Source: Pseudaestuariivita atlantica
GTDB taxonomy: Bacteria > Pseudomonadota > Alphaproteobacteria > Rhodobacterales > Rhodobacteraceae
Reading direction: 5' to 3'
Length of the DNA: 51,499 nucleotides
Assembly (NCBI RefSeq): GCF_001205715.1
Contig: NZ_AQQZ01000010.1
Coordinates: 1-51,499 of the forward strand
Within the stretch, counting starts at the first letter, position 1. The number at the start of each line of letters is the position of its first letter. Position numbers and translations under genes: made by a program. The notes under the pieces are model-generated. The model was not told where the DNA came from, did not search any database, and worked only from the letters and a program-made list of their open reading frames with translations. Shown here one piece after another: positions 26,207-34,900 of the stretch.

Positions 26207-27433
26207 ATGACAACGATGACCGACCCGCCGAAGGAGTCGTTCCAGCTGTCTATGCTGTTGAATGATACCCGCTACCGGTCCCTTACGTTTCAGGCGATTG
26301 CCGCGATCCTGCTGGCCCTGTCGATCTGGTACCTTGGCAATAACCTGATCCAGAACCTGCGCGCCGCCGGCCTGAACATCTCCTACGAATTCCTCGGCAA
26401 TCCGTCCGGTTACGACATCAACCAGACGCTGGTCGAATATGATAGCCAGTCCACCCATGCCCGTGCCGCGCTTGTCGGCATCCTGAACACGCTGCTGGTC
26501 GCCTTCCTCGCCTGCGTGACCGCGACCGTGTTCGGCGTGATCGCCGGTGTGCTGAGGCTGTCCAAGAACTGGCTCGTCGCCAAGCTGATGGCGGTCTATG
26601 TCGAGATTTTTCGCAACATCCCGGTCCTGATCTGGATTGTGATCATCTTCACGATCATGATCGCCGTCCTGCCCGGCCCGCGGGAATTCCGCGGGGCCGA
26701 CCCCGATGCAAGCATGTTCCTGGGCGTCGCGGCCTTCACCAACCGTGGTGTGTATATCCCGCAGCCCTATTTTATCCGCGGGTTCGGGGGCGTCGCCGAC
26801 CTGCTTCTGGTCATCGCGTTTCTCGCCGGATCGTTCTTCGCGGTGCGCGCGGTCAATGCCCGCGCCACCCGCATCCAGGAAGCAACGGGTGAACGCCCGC
26901 AGACGCTATGGACCAACCTCGCGATCTGGTTCGGTCCGCTGATCGTCCTGTTCCTCGCGCTGGGCCTGACTTTCGACGTGCCCGCGCTGAAGGGTTTCAA
27001 CTTCGCCGGCGGGATCAAGATCGGCGGCCCGCTGATCGCGCTGTGGTTCGCGCTGTCGATCTACACCGGTGCCTTCATCGCCGAGAACGTGCGTGCGGGC
27101 ATCCAGGCGGTCAGCAAGGGCCAGACCGAGGCCGCGTCGGCCCTTGGCCTGCGTCCGGGTCGCGTGATGAACCTCGTGGTGCTGCCGCAGGCGCTGCGCG
27201 TCATCATCCCGCCGCTGATCTCGCAATACCTCAACATCACCAAGAACTCGTCGCTGGCGATCGCCGTGGGCTATGCCGACATCACGGCGACCCTTGGCGG
27301 GATCACGTTGAACCAGACCGGGCGCGCGATCGAATGCATCCTGTTGCTGATGCTGTTCTACCTGACGGCGTCGCTGCTGATCTCGGCGTTCATGAACGTC
27401 TACAATGCGTCAATCAAGCTGAAGGAGCGTTGA
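26207..27433 (+). CDS. aapQ: Amino-acid ABC transporter permease AapQ
   Basis: 408 residues, long for a His/Glu/Gln/Arg permease, as is typical of Aap/Bzt. About eight hydrophobic helices; after an N-terminal extension the permease core holds VEIFRNIPVLIWIVIIFTIM and, near the end, the EAA loop region EAASALGLRPGRVMNLVVLP followed by QALRVIIPPLISQYLNITKN. Forms a heterodimeric channel with AapM. One base separates its stop from aapM. Confidence 0.95.
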   Translation: MTTMTDPPKESFQLSMLLNDTRYRSLTFQAIAAILLALSIWYLGNNLIQNLRAAGLNISYEFLGNPSGYDINQTLVEYDSQSTHARAALVGILNTLLVAFLACVTATVFGVIAGVLRLSKNWLVAKLMAVYVEIFRNIPVLIWIVIIFTIMIAVLPGPREFRGADPDASMFLGVAAFTNRGVYIPQPYFIRGFGGVADLLLVIAFLAGSFFAVRAVNARATRIQEATGERPQTLWTNLAIWFGPLIVLFLALGLTFDVPALKGFNFAGGIKIGGPLIALWFALSIYTGAFIAENVRAGIQAVSKGQTEAASALGLRPGRVMNLVVLPQALRVIIPPLISQYLNITKNSSLAIAVGYADITATLGGITLNQTGRAIECILLLMLFYLTASLLISAFMNVYNASIKLKER

Positions 27434-27434
27434 G

Positions 27435-28730
27435 ATGAGCGATACACACGCACATTCCGTCGCCTTCGTCCGCAAGACCGAAATCCCGCCAGCGCCGCCC
27501 CCGGCGTCGCAGACGGGAATCGTCAAGTGGCTGCGCGAGAACCTGTTCGCGACATGGGCCAATGGCCTTTTGACCATCGCCGCGCTTTACGTGATCTACC
27601 TTGTCCTGTCGGTCATCCTGCCATGGCTGTTCGGCGGCGTCTGGAACACCTCCAGCCTTGCCGAGTGCCGCGAGGTGCTGCAGGGCCGGGTCGGCGGTTG
27701 CTTCTCGGTCCTGACCGAACGCTGGCCGCAGCTGATCTACGGCTTCACCTATCCGACCGACCAGTATTGGCGGCCGAACGTGGCCTTCCTGTTCATGCTG
27801 GTCGCCATCGCGCCGGTCCTGTTCTTCGACCTGCCGCGCAAGCTCTTGTACTTCACGGCAGCCTTCCCCTTCGTCGCCTACTGGCTGATCTGGGGCGGAT
27901 CGATCCTTGTTCCGATCGTCGCCGCCGTGGGGATCATCGCGGGCTATTTCGTGTTCGACCGCCTGAACAAGTCGAGCTTCGCGGCGGGCTTCTTCGGGGC
28001 CATCGCGACGGCCTTCGTGATCTGGTACCTTGGCGGGTTCCTCATCCCCGAGGACCAGTCCGGCGCGATGCTGTCGCCCGTGCCCTCCCGTGACCTGGGC
28101 GGGTTCATGCTGAACATGATGCTGGGCCTGACCTGCGTGTCGCTGTCGCTGCCGCTTGGCATCGCGCTGGCGCTGGGGCGCCAGTCGGACATGCCGTTCA
28201 TCAAGTGGATCTGCGTGATCTTCATCGAGTTCGTCCGCGGCGTGCCGCTGATCACGCTGCTCTTCGTGGCGTCGGTCATGCTGGCCTACCTGTTCCCTCC
28301 GGGAACGACGACCGACCTGTTCCTGCGGGTGGTGATCATGATCACCATGTTCTCCTCGGCCTATATTGCCGAGGTGATCCGCGGCGGCCTCGCCGCACTG
28401 CCCAAGGGCCAGTACGAAGGCGCGGACAGCCTTGGCCTTGATTACCCGCAGGCGATGCGGCTGATCATCCTGCCGCAGGCGCTGAAGATCTCGATCCCCG
28501 GCATCGTCAATATCGCCGTGGGCCTGTTCAAGGACACCACGCTGGTGTCGGTGATTTCCATGTTCGACGTGCTGGGCATGATCCGGGGCCCGATCCTCGC
28601 CTCGACCGAATGGAACGGCGTCTACTGGGAGCTTCTGGGCTTCGCCAGCCTGCTGTTCTTCGTCACCTGCTACGGCATCTCGCAATACTCACAGTGGCTC
28701 GAGCGTCGCCTCGCCACCGATCACCGTTAA
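27435..28730 (+). CDS. aapM: Amino-acid ABC transporter permease AapM
   Basis: 431 residues. Pro-rich cytosolic N-terminus ([15 protein letters not shown]), several TM helices, [20 protein letters not shown], and the EAA loop [20 protein letters not shown] with [20 protein letters not shown]. Second channel subunit of the Aap system. Preceded by AAGGAGCGTTGAG and followed by aapP after 13 bp. Confidence 0.95.
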   Translation: MSDTHAHSVAFVRKTEIPPAPPPASQTGIVKWLRENLFATWANGLLTIAALYVIYLVLSVILPWLFGGVWNTSSLAECREVLQGRVGGCFSVLTERWPQLIYGFTYPTDQYWRPNVAFLFMLVAIAPVLFFDLPRKLLYFTAAFPFVAYWLIWGGSILVPIVAAVGIIAGYFVFDRLNKSSFAAGFFGAIATAFVIWYLGGFLIPEDQSGAMLSPVPSRDLGGFMLNMMLGLTCVSLSLPLGIALALGRQSDMPFIKWICVIFIEFVRGVPLITLLFVASVMLAYLFPPGTTTDLFLRVVIMITMFSSAYIAEVIRGGLAALPKGQYEGADSLGLDYPQAMRLIILPQALKISIPGIVNIAVGLFKDTTLVSVISMFDVLGMIRGPILASTEWNGVYWELLGFASLLFFVTCYGISQYSQWLERRLATDHR

Positions 28731-28743
28731 GGAGGGCCTTTCC

Positions 28744-29559
28744 ATGAGCACGGAAACCCAGAACCAACTTCCCGATACCGGCGATCTGGCCGCGGTCGAC
28801 CAATCGGCCATGAAAGTGTCGAACGAGGTCGCGATCTCGATCCAGAACATGAACAAGTGGTACGGTTCGTTCCACGTGCTGCGCGACATCGACCTGACGG
28901 TCTATCGCGGCGAGCGTATCGTGATCTGTGGCCCGTCAGGGTCCGGCAAGTCCACGCTGATCCGCTGCATCAACGCGCTGGAAGAGCACCAGAAGGGCCT
29001 GATCGAGGTCGACGGCACGGTCCTGTCGTCGGACCTGAAGAACATCGACAAGATCCGGTCCGAGGTTGGCATGTGCTTCCAGCACTTCAACCTCTTCCCG
29101 CACCTGACGATCCTTGAAAACTGCACGCTGGCGCCGATCTGGGTCCGCAAGATCCCCAAGAAGGAAGCCGAAGAGACGGCGATGCACTTCCTTGAAAAGG
29201 TGAAGATCCCCGAACAGGCCGACAAGTATCCCGGCCAGTTGTCGGGCGGTCAGCAGCAGCGGGTCGCCATCGCGCGTTCGCTGTGCATGAAGCCGCGCAT
29301 CATGCTGTTCGACGAACCGACCTCGGCGCTTGACCCCGAGATGATCAAGGAGGTGCTCGACACCATGATCGAGCTGGCGCAGGAGGGCATGACCATGCTC
29401 TGCGTCACGCACGAGATGGGCTTTGCCCGCCAGGTCGCGAACCGCGTGATCTTCATGGATGCGGGCCAGATCGTGGAGCAGAACGAACCCGAAGCGTTCT
29501 TCACCAACCCGCAGAACGACCGGACAAAGCTTTTCCTGAGCCAGATTCTGGGGCATTAA
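28744..29559 (+). CDS. aapP: Amino-acid ABC transporter ATP-binding protein AapP
   Basis: 271 residues. Walker [10 protein letters not shown] at 63-71, Q-loop [11 protein letters not shown], signature LSGGQQQR, Walker [16 protein letters not shown], and switch His in [15 protein letters not shown]. Couples ATP hydrolysis to import by AapQM. TAAGGAGGGCC supplies a strong RBS. An N-terminal extension of about 25 residues precedes the ABC core. Confidence 0.96.
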   Translation: MSTETQNQLPDTGDLAAVDQSAMKVSNEVAISIQNMNKWYGSFHVLRDIDLTVYRGERIVICGPSGSGKSTLIRCINALEEHQKGLIEVDGTVLSSDLKNIDKIRSEVGMCFQHFNLFPHLTILENCTLAPIWVRKIPKKEAEETAMHFLEKVKIPEQADKYPGQLSGGQQQRVAIARSLCMKPRIMLFDEPTSALDPEMIKEVLDTMIELAQEGMTMLCVTHEMGFARQVANRVIFMDAGQIVEQNEPEAFFTNPQNDRTKLFLSQILGH

Positions 29560-29604
29560 GGTTACGGACACAGTCTCTGGGTGGGGGCACCCTGGGCGAT
29601 CCAA

Positions 29605-29635
29605 AGGGCGTCGGAGCAATCCGGCGCTCTTTTTC
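29605..29635 (+). terminator. Terminator after aapP
   Basis: AGGGCGTCGGA (29605-29615) pairs, with two G-U pairs, with TCCGGCGCTCT (29620-29630), loop GCAA (GNRA), followed by TTTTC. Confidence 0.8.
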
Positions 29636-29649
29636 GTAGGACTTGCCGG

Positions 29650-30138
29650 TCAGTCGAGAAGATCGCGCGGGACGACGAAATCCACCGCCCGCCCCGTCGT
29701 CGCATCGCGCCAGTTGTCGACGTTGAAATCGACCACCAGCGTCGCGCCAGTGGGATAATCGAAGAACCGGACGTGGTCGGGTGGCCGCGATACCACCTGC
29801 GCGGCGAAGGTCGCGATTCCGGGATTATGCGCGACGACAAGCACGGTGTTCCCCGTGGCACCATGCAGGGCGTCCCGCAATTGTCGGGTCGAGGCAAGGT
29901 ACAGCCCGTCCAGAACGGTCACCGGCGCATCCAGCTCCAGCAAGGCGCAAGTCTCCTGTGTGCGGGCGGAAGACGAACACAGGATTTCGTGCGGCAGGTA
30001 TGCCCGCTTCCGCAGCCAGTTGCCCAGCGCCTTGGCACTTGCGCGGCCGCGCTTGTTCAACCGGCGCGCGTGATCGTCCAGCGCGAGATCATCCCAGCTT
30101 GATTTCGCGTGACGCATCAGGATCAGGCGACGGGTCAT
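29650..30138 (-). CDS. Histidine phosphatase, SixA-like
   Basis: 162 residues. MTRRLILMRHAKSSWDDLAL contains the RHG-type catalytic motif (here RHA), followed by RRLNKRGRASAKALGNWLRK, the SSARTQETC second-arginine motif, and VVAHNPGIATFA with the second catalytic histidine. The RHAKSSW form is typical of SixA-type phosphohistidine phosphatases. The start overlaps the stop of the upstream Fe-S protein gene (ATGA), so the two are coupled. Confidence 0.9.
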   Translation of the reverse strand: MTRRLILMRHAKSSWDDLALDDHARRLNKRGRASAKALGNWLRKRAYLPHEILCSSSARTQETCALLELDAPVTVLDGLYLASTRQLRDALHGATGNTVLVVAHNPGIATFAAQVVSRPPDHVRFFDYPTGATLVVDFNVDNWRDATTGRAVDFVVPRDLLD

Positions 30139-30815
30139 CGTGGGTGAAACGCTGCCATGTGCAGCGCCGATTGTTCCGGTGGGCGGCCAAAGGCCCGGCT
30201 TACCGGGCAGGCGCGCCGGGCCTTGCAGCCATGTGCCAGGCAATCCAGCCCGCCTTCGGTATCAAGATAGGCGTGACAGGCGGCCACGTCATATCCCGTC
30301 TCGGCGCTCAGCGCATCGACCGGGCAGGCCGATACGCAGGGGGCATCGCACGTTGTGCAGGGCTTCTCACGGGCCGCGCCGAGCGGCAGATGCCCGTCAT
30401 AGATCAGCGCGCCGCGATACGAAATCATCAATCCCGCCTCGGCATGGACCAGCATGCCGACCGGGCTTTGCCACGCGGCGCCTGTCGCCTCCGCCCAGCG
30501 GAGGAACGGCGCGTAGGGCGGTCCGCCGAACGGGAAGGCCGTGTCCGTCGCCCCCGTGGTCACCGCCAGTTCACCGATCACGCGCCGCGACCAGCGGTCC
30601 ACCGGGTCGGCATGCCCGTCGCGGTATTCGGGGGACGCGGTGAAGACGGCCCAGAAGCCGGGGCCGGTGCCGACGAGCGCGAGCGTCTGGGCTCCCTCTT
30701 CGGTGTCCCTGTGAAACGCGCCCATATGGATGAGGCCATGCCGCGCGGCGGCGCCCGCAAGGTCCACGCCGGTATCGGCGGTCAGCGGCGGGCGAATGGC
30801 AGCCACAGGCTCCAT
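30135..30815 (-). CDS. Iron-sulfur (ferredoxin-like) protein, QueG-resembling cysteine pattern
   Basis: About 226 residues. N-terminal half without recognisable motif (GLIHMGAFHRDTEEGAQTLA; GPGFWAVFTASPEYRDG), then a cluster CTTCDAPCVSACPVDAL and a second DCLAHGCKARRACPVSRAFG near the end. The first cluster resembles a 4Fe-4S ferredoxin site (Cys spacing 2-3-3-Pro), the second is less regular, so one or two clusters. Similar proteins are annotated ferredoxin in alphaproteobacteria; the redox partner is unknown. The start is uncertain (ATG at 30815 or 30845, GTG at 30806), and all options overlap the upstream hydroxylase gene. Confidence 0.75.
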   Translation of the reverse strand: MEPVAAIRPPLTADTGVDLAGAAARHGLIHMGAFHRDTEEGAQTLALVGTGPGFWAVFTASPEYRDGHADPVDRWSRRVIGELAVTTGATDTAFPFGGPPYAPFLRWAEATGAAWQSPVGMLVHAEAGLMISYRGALIYDGHLPLGAAREKPCTTCDAPCVSACPVDALSAETGYDVAACHAYLDTEGGLDCLAHGCKARRACPVSRAFGRPPEQSALHMAAFHPR

Positions 30816-31576
30816 CCCAGTCTGGACGGGCGATCGTCCTGCCACTCCAACCCGATATCCATCTCCTCGTGGCCCCCTGACGGCTGCGCGATGTAGGTCC
30901 CGAACATACGATCCCAGATGGACAATGCAAAACCGTAATTGCTGTCATGTTCATGCCGGTGGACCGAGTGGTGGACGCGGTGCATGTCCGGGGTCACCAG
31001 CACCTGCCGGACGATGGCGTCCAGCCACAGCGGCAGGCGGATATTGGCGTGGTTGAACATCGCGGTACCGTTCAGCAGGATTTCGAAGATCACCACCGCG
31101 ACGGCGGCGGGGCCCAGCAGGTAGACCAGCCCGATCTTCAGGATCATCGACAGCCCGATTTCCACCGGGTGGAACCGGATCGCCGTGGTCACGTCGAAAT
31201 CGACATCCGCGTGATGCACCCGGTGCAGCCGCCACAGGATCGGCACCTTGTGCGTCACGAGGTGCTGCGCCCAGATCGCGAGGTCGAGGATCAGGATCGC
31301 AGCAAGGATCTCGATCCAGACCGGCCAGTCGGTCTGGTTGAACAGGCCCCAGCCCTGCGCCTGCGCGTCGACGGCGGCACCCACGGCCAGCAGCGGCAGG
31401 GCCAGCGCCAGCGCGCGCAGCGTGACGGTGTTGAGGATGGTGATGCCCCAGTTGGTCACCCAGCGCGTCTTGCGCGGCTGCCTGCGCACGCGCCGCGGCG
31501 CCAGCGCCTCGGTCACCGCGAGAATGGCGAACAGGCCAAGGAAGATGGCCAGACGGATGATGCCTTCATATTCCAT
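30782..31576 (-). CDS. Fatty acid hydroxylase/sterol desaturase family membrane protein
   Basis: 264 residues, four to five TM helices. The diiron histidine motifs are visible in order: HLVTH (HxxxH), HRVHHAD (HxxHH), and HRVHHSVHRHEHDSNYG (HxxHH plus extra His), then a C-terminal soluble end. Family PF04116 hydroxylates or desaturates lipids, carotenoids or sterols; the substrate is not predictable. It overlaps the start of the Fe-S protein gene by 30-60 bp, suggesting that the Fe-S protein could supply electrons; this is inference. Confidence 0.9.
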   Translation of the reverse strand: MEYEGIIRLAIFLGLFAILAVTEALAPRRVRRQPRKTRWVTNWGITILNTVTLRALALALPLLAVGAAVDAQAQGWGLFNQTDWPVWIEILAAILILDLAIWAQHLVTHKVPILWRLHRVHHADVDFDVTTAIRFHPVEIGLSMILKIGLVYLLGPAAVAVVIFEILLNGTAMFNHANIRLPLWLDAIVRQVLVTPDMHRVHHSVHRHEHDSNYGFALSIWDRMFGTYIAQPSGGHEEMDIGLEWQDDRPSRLGWSLWLPFARR

Positions 31577-31634
31577 GATCTATATGTGACCTCGGGCGCG
31601 GCATTCGTCCATGCGGCGCGTGATCACGGTTGCG

Positions 31635-32483
31635 TCAGGACCGACGGATGATCGATCCCGCCCCGTGATCGGTGAAAAGTTCCAGCAGGCAGGCATTGGC
31701 CGCGCGACCGTCAAGGATCACCGCCGCGCGCACGCCGCTGAGGATCGCGTCGACGGCGGTTTGCGTCTTGGGGATCATGCCGCCCGCGATCACGCCCTCG
31801 TCGGTCATGTCGCGCACCCGGTCCACCGTCAGGTCGGTCACGAGCGCGCCGGAGGCGTCCTTCACCCCCTCGACATCGGTCAGGAGCAGGAGGCGGTCCG
31901 CTTCCAGCGCGCCGGCGATGGCGCCCGCCGCCGTGTCGCCGTTGATGTTGTAGGTCGCTCCGTCCTCGCCGAAGCCCAGCGGTGCGACCACCGGGATCGC
32001 CCCGGCGCCCGCGAGGTCGCGCAGGATCGAGGGATCGACCTGCGCCGGCCTGCCGACGAGACCCAGCGCGGGATCGGCGGGTTCACAGCGCATCAGCCGC
32101 GCATCCTTGCCCGACAGGCCCACCGCGCGGCCGCCCTGTTCGTTGATCGCCTGCACGATGCGCTTGTTCACGCGGCCCGACAGCACCATCTCGACCACTT
32201 CCATCGTCTCGGCATCGGTGACGCGCTTGCCGTCCACGAAGTGCGAGGTGACGCCCAGCCGGTCGAGCATCGCGTTGATCATCGGCCCGCCGCCATGCAC
32301 GACAACCGGGTTCACGCCCACCTGCCGCATCAAGACGACGTCGCGGGCGAAACTCGCCATGCCGTCATCGGACCCCATCGCGTGGCCGCCCAGCTTGATG
32401 ACGACGGTCGCGCCCTCATACCGTTTCAGATAGGGCAGCGCCTCGTTCAGGGTGCGGGCTGTGGCGATGGAATCTCGGGTCAT
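31635..32483 (-). CDS. argB: Acetylglutamate kinase
   Basis: 282 residues. [20 protein letters not shown] (N-terminal glycine-rich phosphate site), [46 protein letters not shown] and [18 protein letters not shown]. Catalyses phosphorylation of N-acetylglutamate, the second step of arginine biosynthesis. It stands 58 bp upstream of the hydroxylase gene and divergent from the SDR gene. Confidence 0.97.
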   Translation of the reverse strand: MTRDSIATARTLNEALPYLKRYEGATVVIKLGGHAMGSDDGMASFARDVVLMRQVGVNPVVVHGGGPMINAMLDRLGVTSHFVDGKRVTDAETMEVVEMVLSGRVNKRIVQAINEQGGRAVGLSGKDARLMRCEPADPALGLVGRPAQVDPSILRDLAGAGAIPVVAPLGFGEDGATYNINGDTAAGAIAGALEADRLLLLTDVEGVKDASGALVTDLTVDRVRDMTDEGVIAGGMIPKTQTAVDAILSGVRAAVILDGRAANACLLELFTDHGAGSIIRRS

Positions 32484-32614
32484 GGCGTGCGGGCTCGGGT
32501 CAGGTTGGTCGCGGTTCCAACCTGTTACCCGCCAGCGGCGCGCGGGCCAAGGGCGATTGCGGCGCGCGGGTGCAGGGACTAGGCTGGTGCCATGGACCGG
32601 GCAGGGGGCGCGAC

Positions 32615-33346
32615 ATGGCCGAAACGAAGACCCTTTTGCTGACGGGCGCCAGCCGCGGGATCGGCCACGCGACGGTGCGGAAGTTCAATTCCGAAGGCTG
32701 GCGCGTCATCACCTGTTCCCGCCACCCGTTTCCCGCCGAATGTCCGTGGGGCGGCGGCGAAGAGAACCACGTGCAGATCGACCTCGCGGATCCCAACGAC
32801 ACGATTGCCAAGGTGGCCGAGATCAAGTCCCGGCTTGGCGGGCGGCTGGACGCGCTGGTGAACAATGCGGGGATCTCGCCGAAAGGGCCGGACGGGGCGC
32901 GACTCAACACCATCGACACCGACCTGCGGACATGGGGGCATGTCTTCCACGTCAATTTCTTCGCCTCGGTCGTGCTGGCGCGCGGGTTGAAGGAGGAGCT
33001 GGCCGCGGCCGGTGGCGCGGTCGTGAACATCACCTCGATCGCCGGCAGCCGGGTGCATCCCTTCGCGGGCGCGGCCTATGCCACGTCGAAGGCGGCGCTT
33101 GCGGCCCTGACCCGCGAGATGGCGCATGATTTCGGCCCGATGGGCGTGCGCGTCAACGCGGTGGCTCCGGGCGAAGTTGAAACGGCCATCCTGTCCCCCG
33201 GCACCGACAAGATCGTGGAAACGCTGCCCCTGCGCCGCATCGGCCAGCCCGAGGAAGTGGCCGCCACGATCTTTTTCCTGTGCTCCTCTCCGGGATCCTA
33301 CATCACCGGGACCGAGATCGAGGTGAACGGCGGCCAGCACGTCTGA
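32615..33346 (+). CDS. Short-chain dehydrogenase/reductase
   Basis: 243 residues. Rossmann motif TGASRGIG near residue 10, NNAGIS at about 88, catalytic Ser ([10 protein letters not shown]) and YATSKAA with Tyr/Lys, and the C-terminal [19 protein letters not shown]. Classical SDR; NAD(P)-dependent oxidoreductase of unknown substrate. Start 32615 supported by AGGGGGCGCGAC. Divergent from argB (131 bp) and convergent with engB. Confidence 0.92.
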   Translation: MAETKTLLLTGASRGIGHATVRKFNSEGWRVITCSRHPFPAECPWGGGEENHVQIDLADPNDTIAKVAEIKSRLGGRLDALVNNAGISPKGPDGARLNTIDTDLRTWGHVFHVNFFASVVLARGLKEELAAAGGAVVNITSIAGSRVHPFAGAAYATSKAALAALTREMAHDFGPMGVRVNAVAPGEVETAILSPGTDKIVETLPLRRIGQPEEVAATIFFLCSSPGSYITGTEIEVNGGQHV

Positions 33347-33394
33347 CCTGATCGGGCGCTGGCGCGCAAGGGTGCGCCGCGACCCCCTCCCTGA

Positions 33395-33503
33395 CCCTCC
33401 CCCCGGGGGAGGGAAGCCCGTGGCGGGCCGGGCGCGTCATGCCGGTCGGGTCAAGCGTGGCGGATCGGCCCTCCGGGGGACATATTTGTAAAAGAGAAGA
33501 AGA
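33395..33503. repeat. Intergenic palindrome and Rhodobacterales-type repeat tail
   Basis: Between convergent SDR and engB genes: CCCTCCCCCC pairs with GGGGGAGGG near 33397-33416, and further on GGCCCTCCGGGGGACATATT followed by a purine-rich AAAAGAGAAGAAG at 33491-33503. I recall very similar G/C-rich stem plus ATATTT plus GAAGAAG elements downstream of genes in Rhodobacterales genomes; that is memory, not a search. Confidence 0.35.
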
Positions 33504-34160
33504 TCAGACGAGGGTGGCGATCGTCGCGCGGAGCGTGTCGATGCCGGCGCCGGTTTCGCTGCTCGTGAGGATGAGTTCGGGGAAGGCGGCGGGGTGTTTC
33601 GCAAGCTTGCCGCGGACCTGGGCGAGGAGTTTAGGCTCGTCCGCCGCCTTGATCTTGTCGGCCTTGGTCAGGACCGTCTGGAAGGGGACGGCGGCGGTGT
33701 CGAGCAGCGCCATGATCTCTTCATCCACGGGCTTGATGCCGTGGCGCGCGTCGACGAGGACGAAGGCGCGGCGCAGGGACTGGCGGCCCTGCAGGTAGGC
33801 CTTGAGCAGGCGCTGCCATTTTTCGACCACGGCGACGGGGGCCTTGGCGAAGCCGTAGCCGGGCAGGTCGACGAGGTAGTGGCTGTCGGCCAGGGTGAAG
33901 AAGTTGATTTCCTGCGTGCGGCCCGGCGTGTTGGAGGCGCGGGCGAGGGCGCGGCGGCCCGTGAGGGCGTTGATCAGGGTCGATTTGCCGACATTCGAGC
34001 GGCCCGCGAAACAGACTTCCATGCGGTCGGCGGGGGGCAGGCCCGACATGGCGACGACGCCCTTGAGGAAGTCCGCGCCCTGCCGGAAGAGGCGCGTGGC
34101 GGCTTCCTGCGCGTCGCGGTCGGGTGCCTCGGCGAGGGGGAAGGGCAAGGCGTTGGTCAT
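33504..34160 (-). CDS. engB: Ribosome biogenesis GTPase EngB (YihA/YsxC)
   Basis: 218 residues. G1 GRSNVGKST, G2/switch ARASNTPGRTQEINFF, G3 DLPGYGFAKAP, G4 TKADK, G5 TSS near the end. Involved in 50S assembly and essential in many bacteria. The ATG overlaps the MOSC stop (ATGA), coupling it to the yidC-MOSC unit. Confidence 0.96.
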   Translation of the reverse strand: MTNALPFPLAEAPDRDAQEAATRLFRQGADFLKGVVAMSGLPPADRMEVCFAGRSNVGKSTLINALTGRRALARASNTPGRTQEINFFTLADSHYLVDLPGYGFAKAPVAVVEKWQRLLKAYLQGRQSLRRAFVLVDARHGIKPVDEEIMALLDTAAVPFQTVLTKADKIKAADEPKLLAQVRGKLAKHPAAFPELILTSSETGAGIDTLRATIATLV

Positions 34161-34900
34161 GCGGGCACCACGGCGTCACCGTCGGCGACGTGTCCGGGTG
34201 TGACCACCACCGCCTGGACCGAGAAGTCGCGGTGGCCCCACGTGTCGAGCACGTCGAGCAGGGGGATGTCGCGCTTGCCGGTGTCGGGGTTGGCATGGGT
34301 CATGAGGCAGCGTTCGGTGCGTTCCAGCACCTCCAGCGTAGCGGTGCCGAGCGTGATGCGCTGGCCGACCCAGTCGAACTCCTCCCACGGGGCGAGCCCG
34401 TCGATCCAGGCATTGCCGCGCCAGCGGTGGATCGAGAGGTCCGCGCCGGCCTTTTGCGACACCGCGCGGTGCGAGGCGAGGTTGCAGAGCGTGATGGTGG
34501 GGTGATCGCAATCGGTCATGCCGCGCGCAGTCGCGCGGACCACGCGGGCGGATGCCGATCGACCCTCGGGCTGCAGGGGGGCCGTCCACGCGATCAGTCG
34601 ATCGGCGTCCCGTTCGGGGTGCGCGGTGAGCGATCCGAGGTCAGGGTGGTCGAAGGTCACCGTTTCGCTGGCCTCGTCAAGGATGCAGGTCATGGCTTGC
34701 AGGCCCGGCGCCTTGGCCGCGCGCATGAAGTTGGAGCAGCGGGCCCAGTCCGACCCGTCGGCGGTGCTGTCTTCATGGGCGACGGCCCAGGTGCGGTCCC
34801 AGGGCAGGCACTGGCCGGGCGTCAGGTCGGCGGCACCGATCCGTTCGCGGCCATGTGCCTTGACCGGGTAGCGCCACAGGCTGTCGACCCGGCCGGTCAT
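34157..34900 (-). CDS. MOSC domain-containing protein
   Basis: 247 residues. MTGRVDSLWRYPVKAHGRER and a C-terminal MOSC domain with WRGNAWIDGLAPWEEFDWVG and RITLGTATLEVLERTERCLM, ending THANPDTGKRDIPLLDVLDT. MOSC proteins bind molybdenum cofactor or related sulfur carriers; this one has a beta-barrel N-terminal part like YcbX/YiiM relatives. The start overlaps the yidC stop and the stop overlaps the engB start (both ATGA), a tightly coupled trio. Confidence 0.85.
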   Translation of the reverse strand: MTGRVDSLWRYPVKAHGRERIGAADLTPGQCLPWDRTWAVAHEDSTADGSDWARCSNFMRAAKAPGLQAMTCILDEASETVTFDHPDLGSLTAHPERDADRLIAWTAPLQPEGRSASARVVRATARGMTDCDHPTITLCNLASHRAVSQKAGADLSIHRWRGNAWIDGLAPWEEFDWVGQRITLGTATLEVLERTERCLMTHANPDTGKRDIPLLDVLDTWGHRDFSVQAVVVTPGHVADGDAVVPA

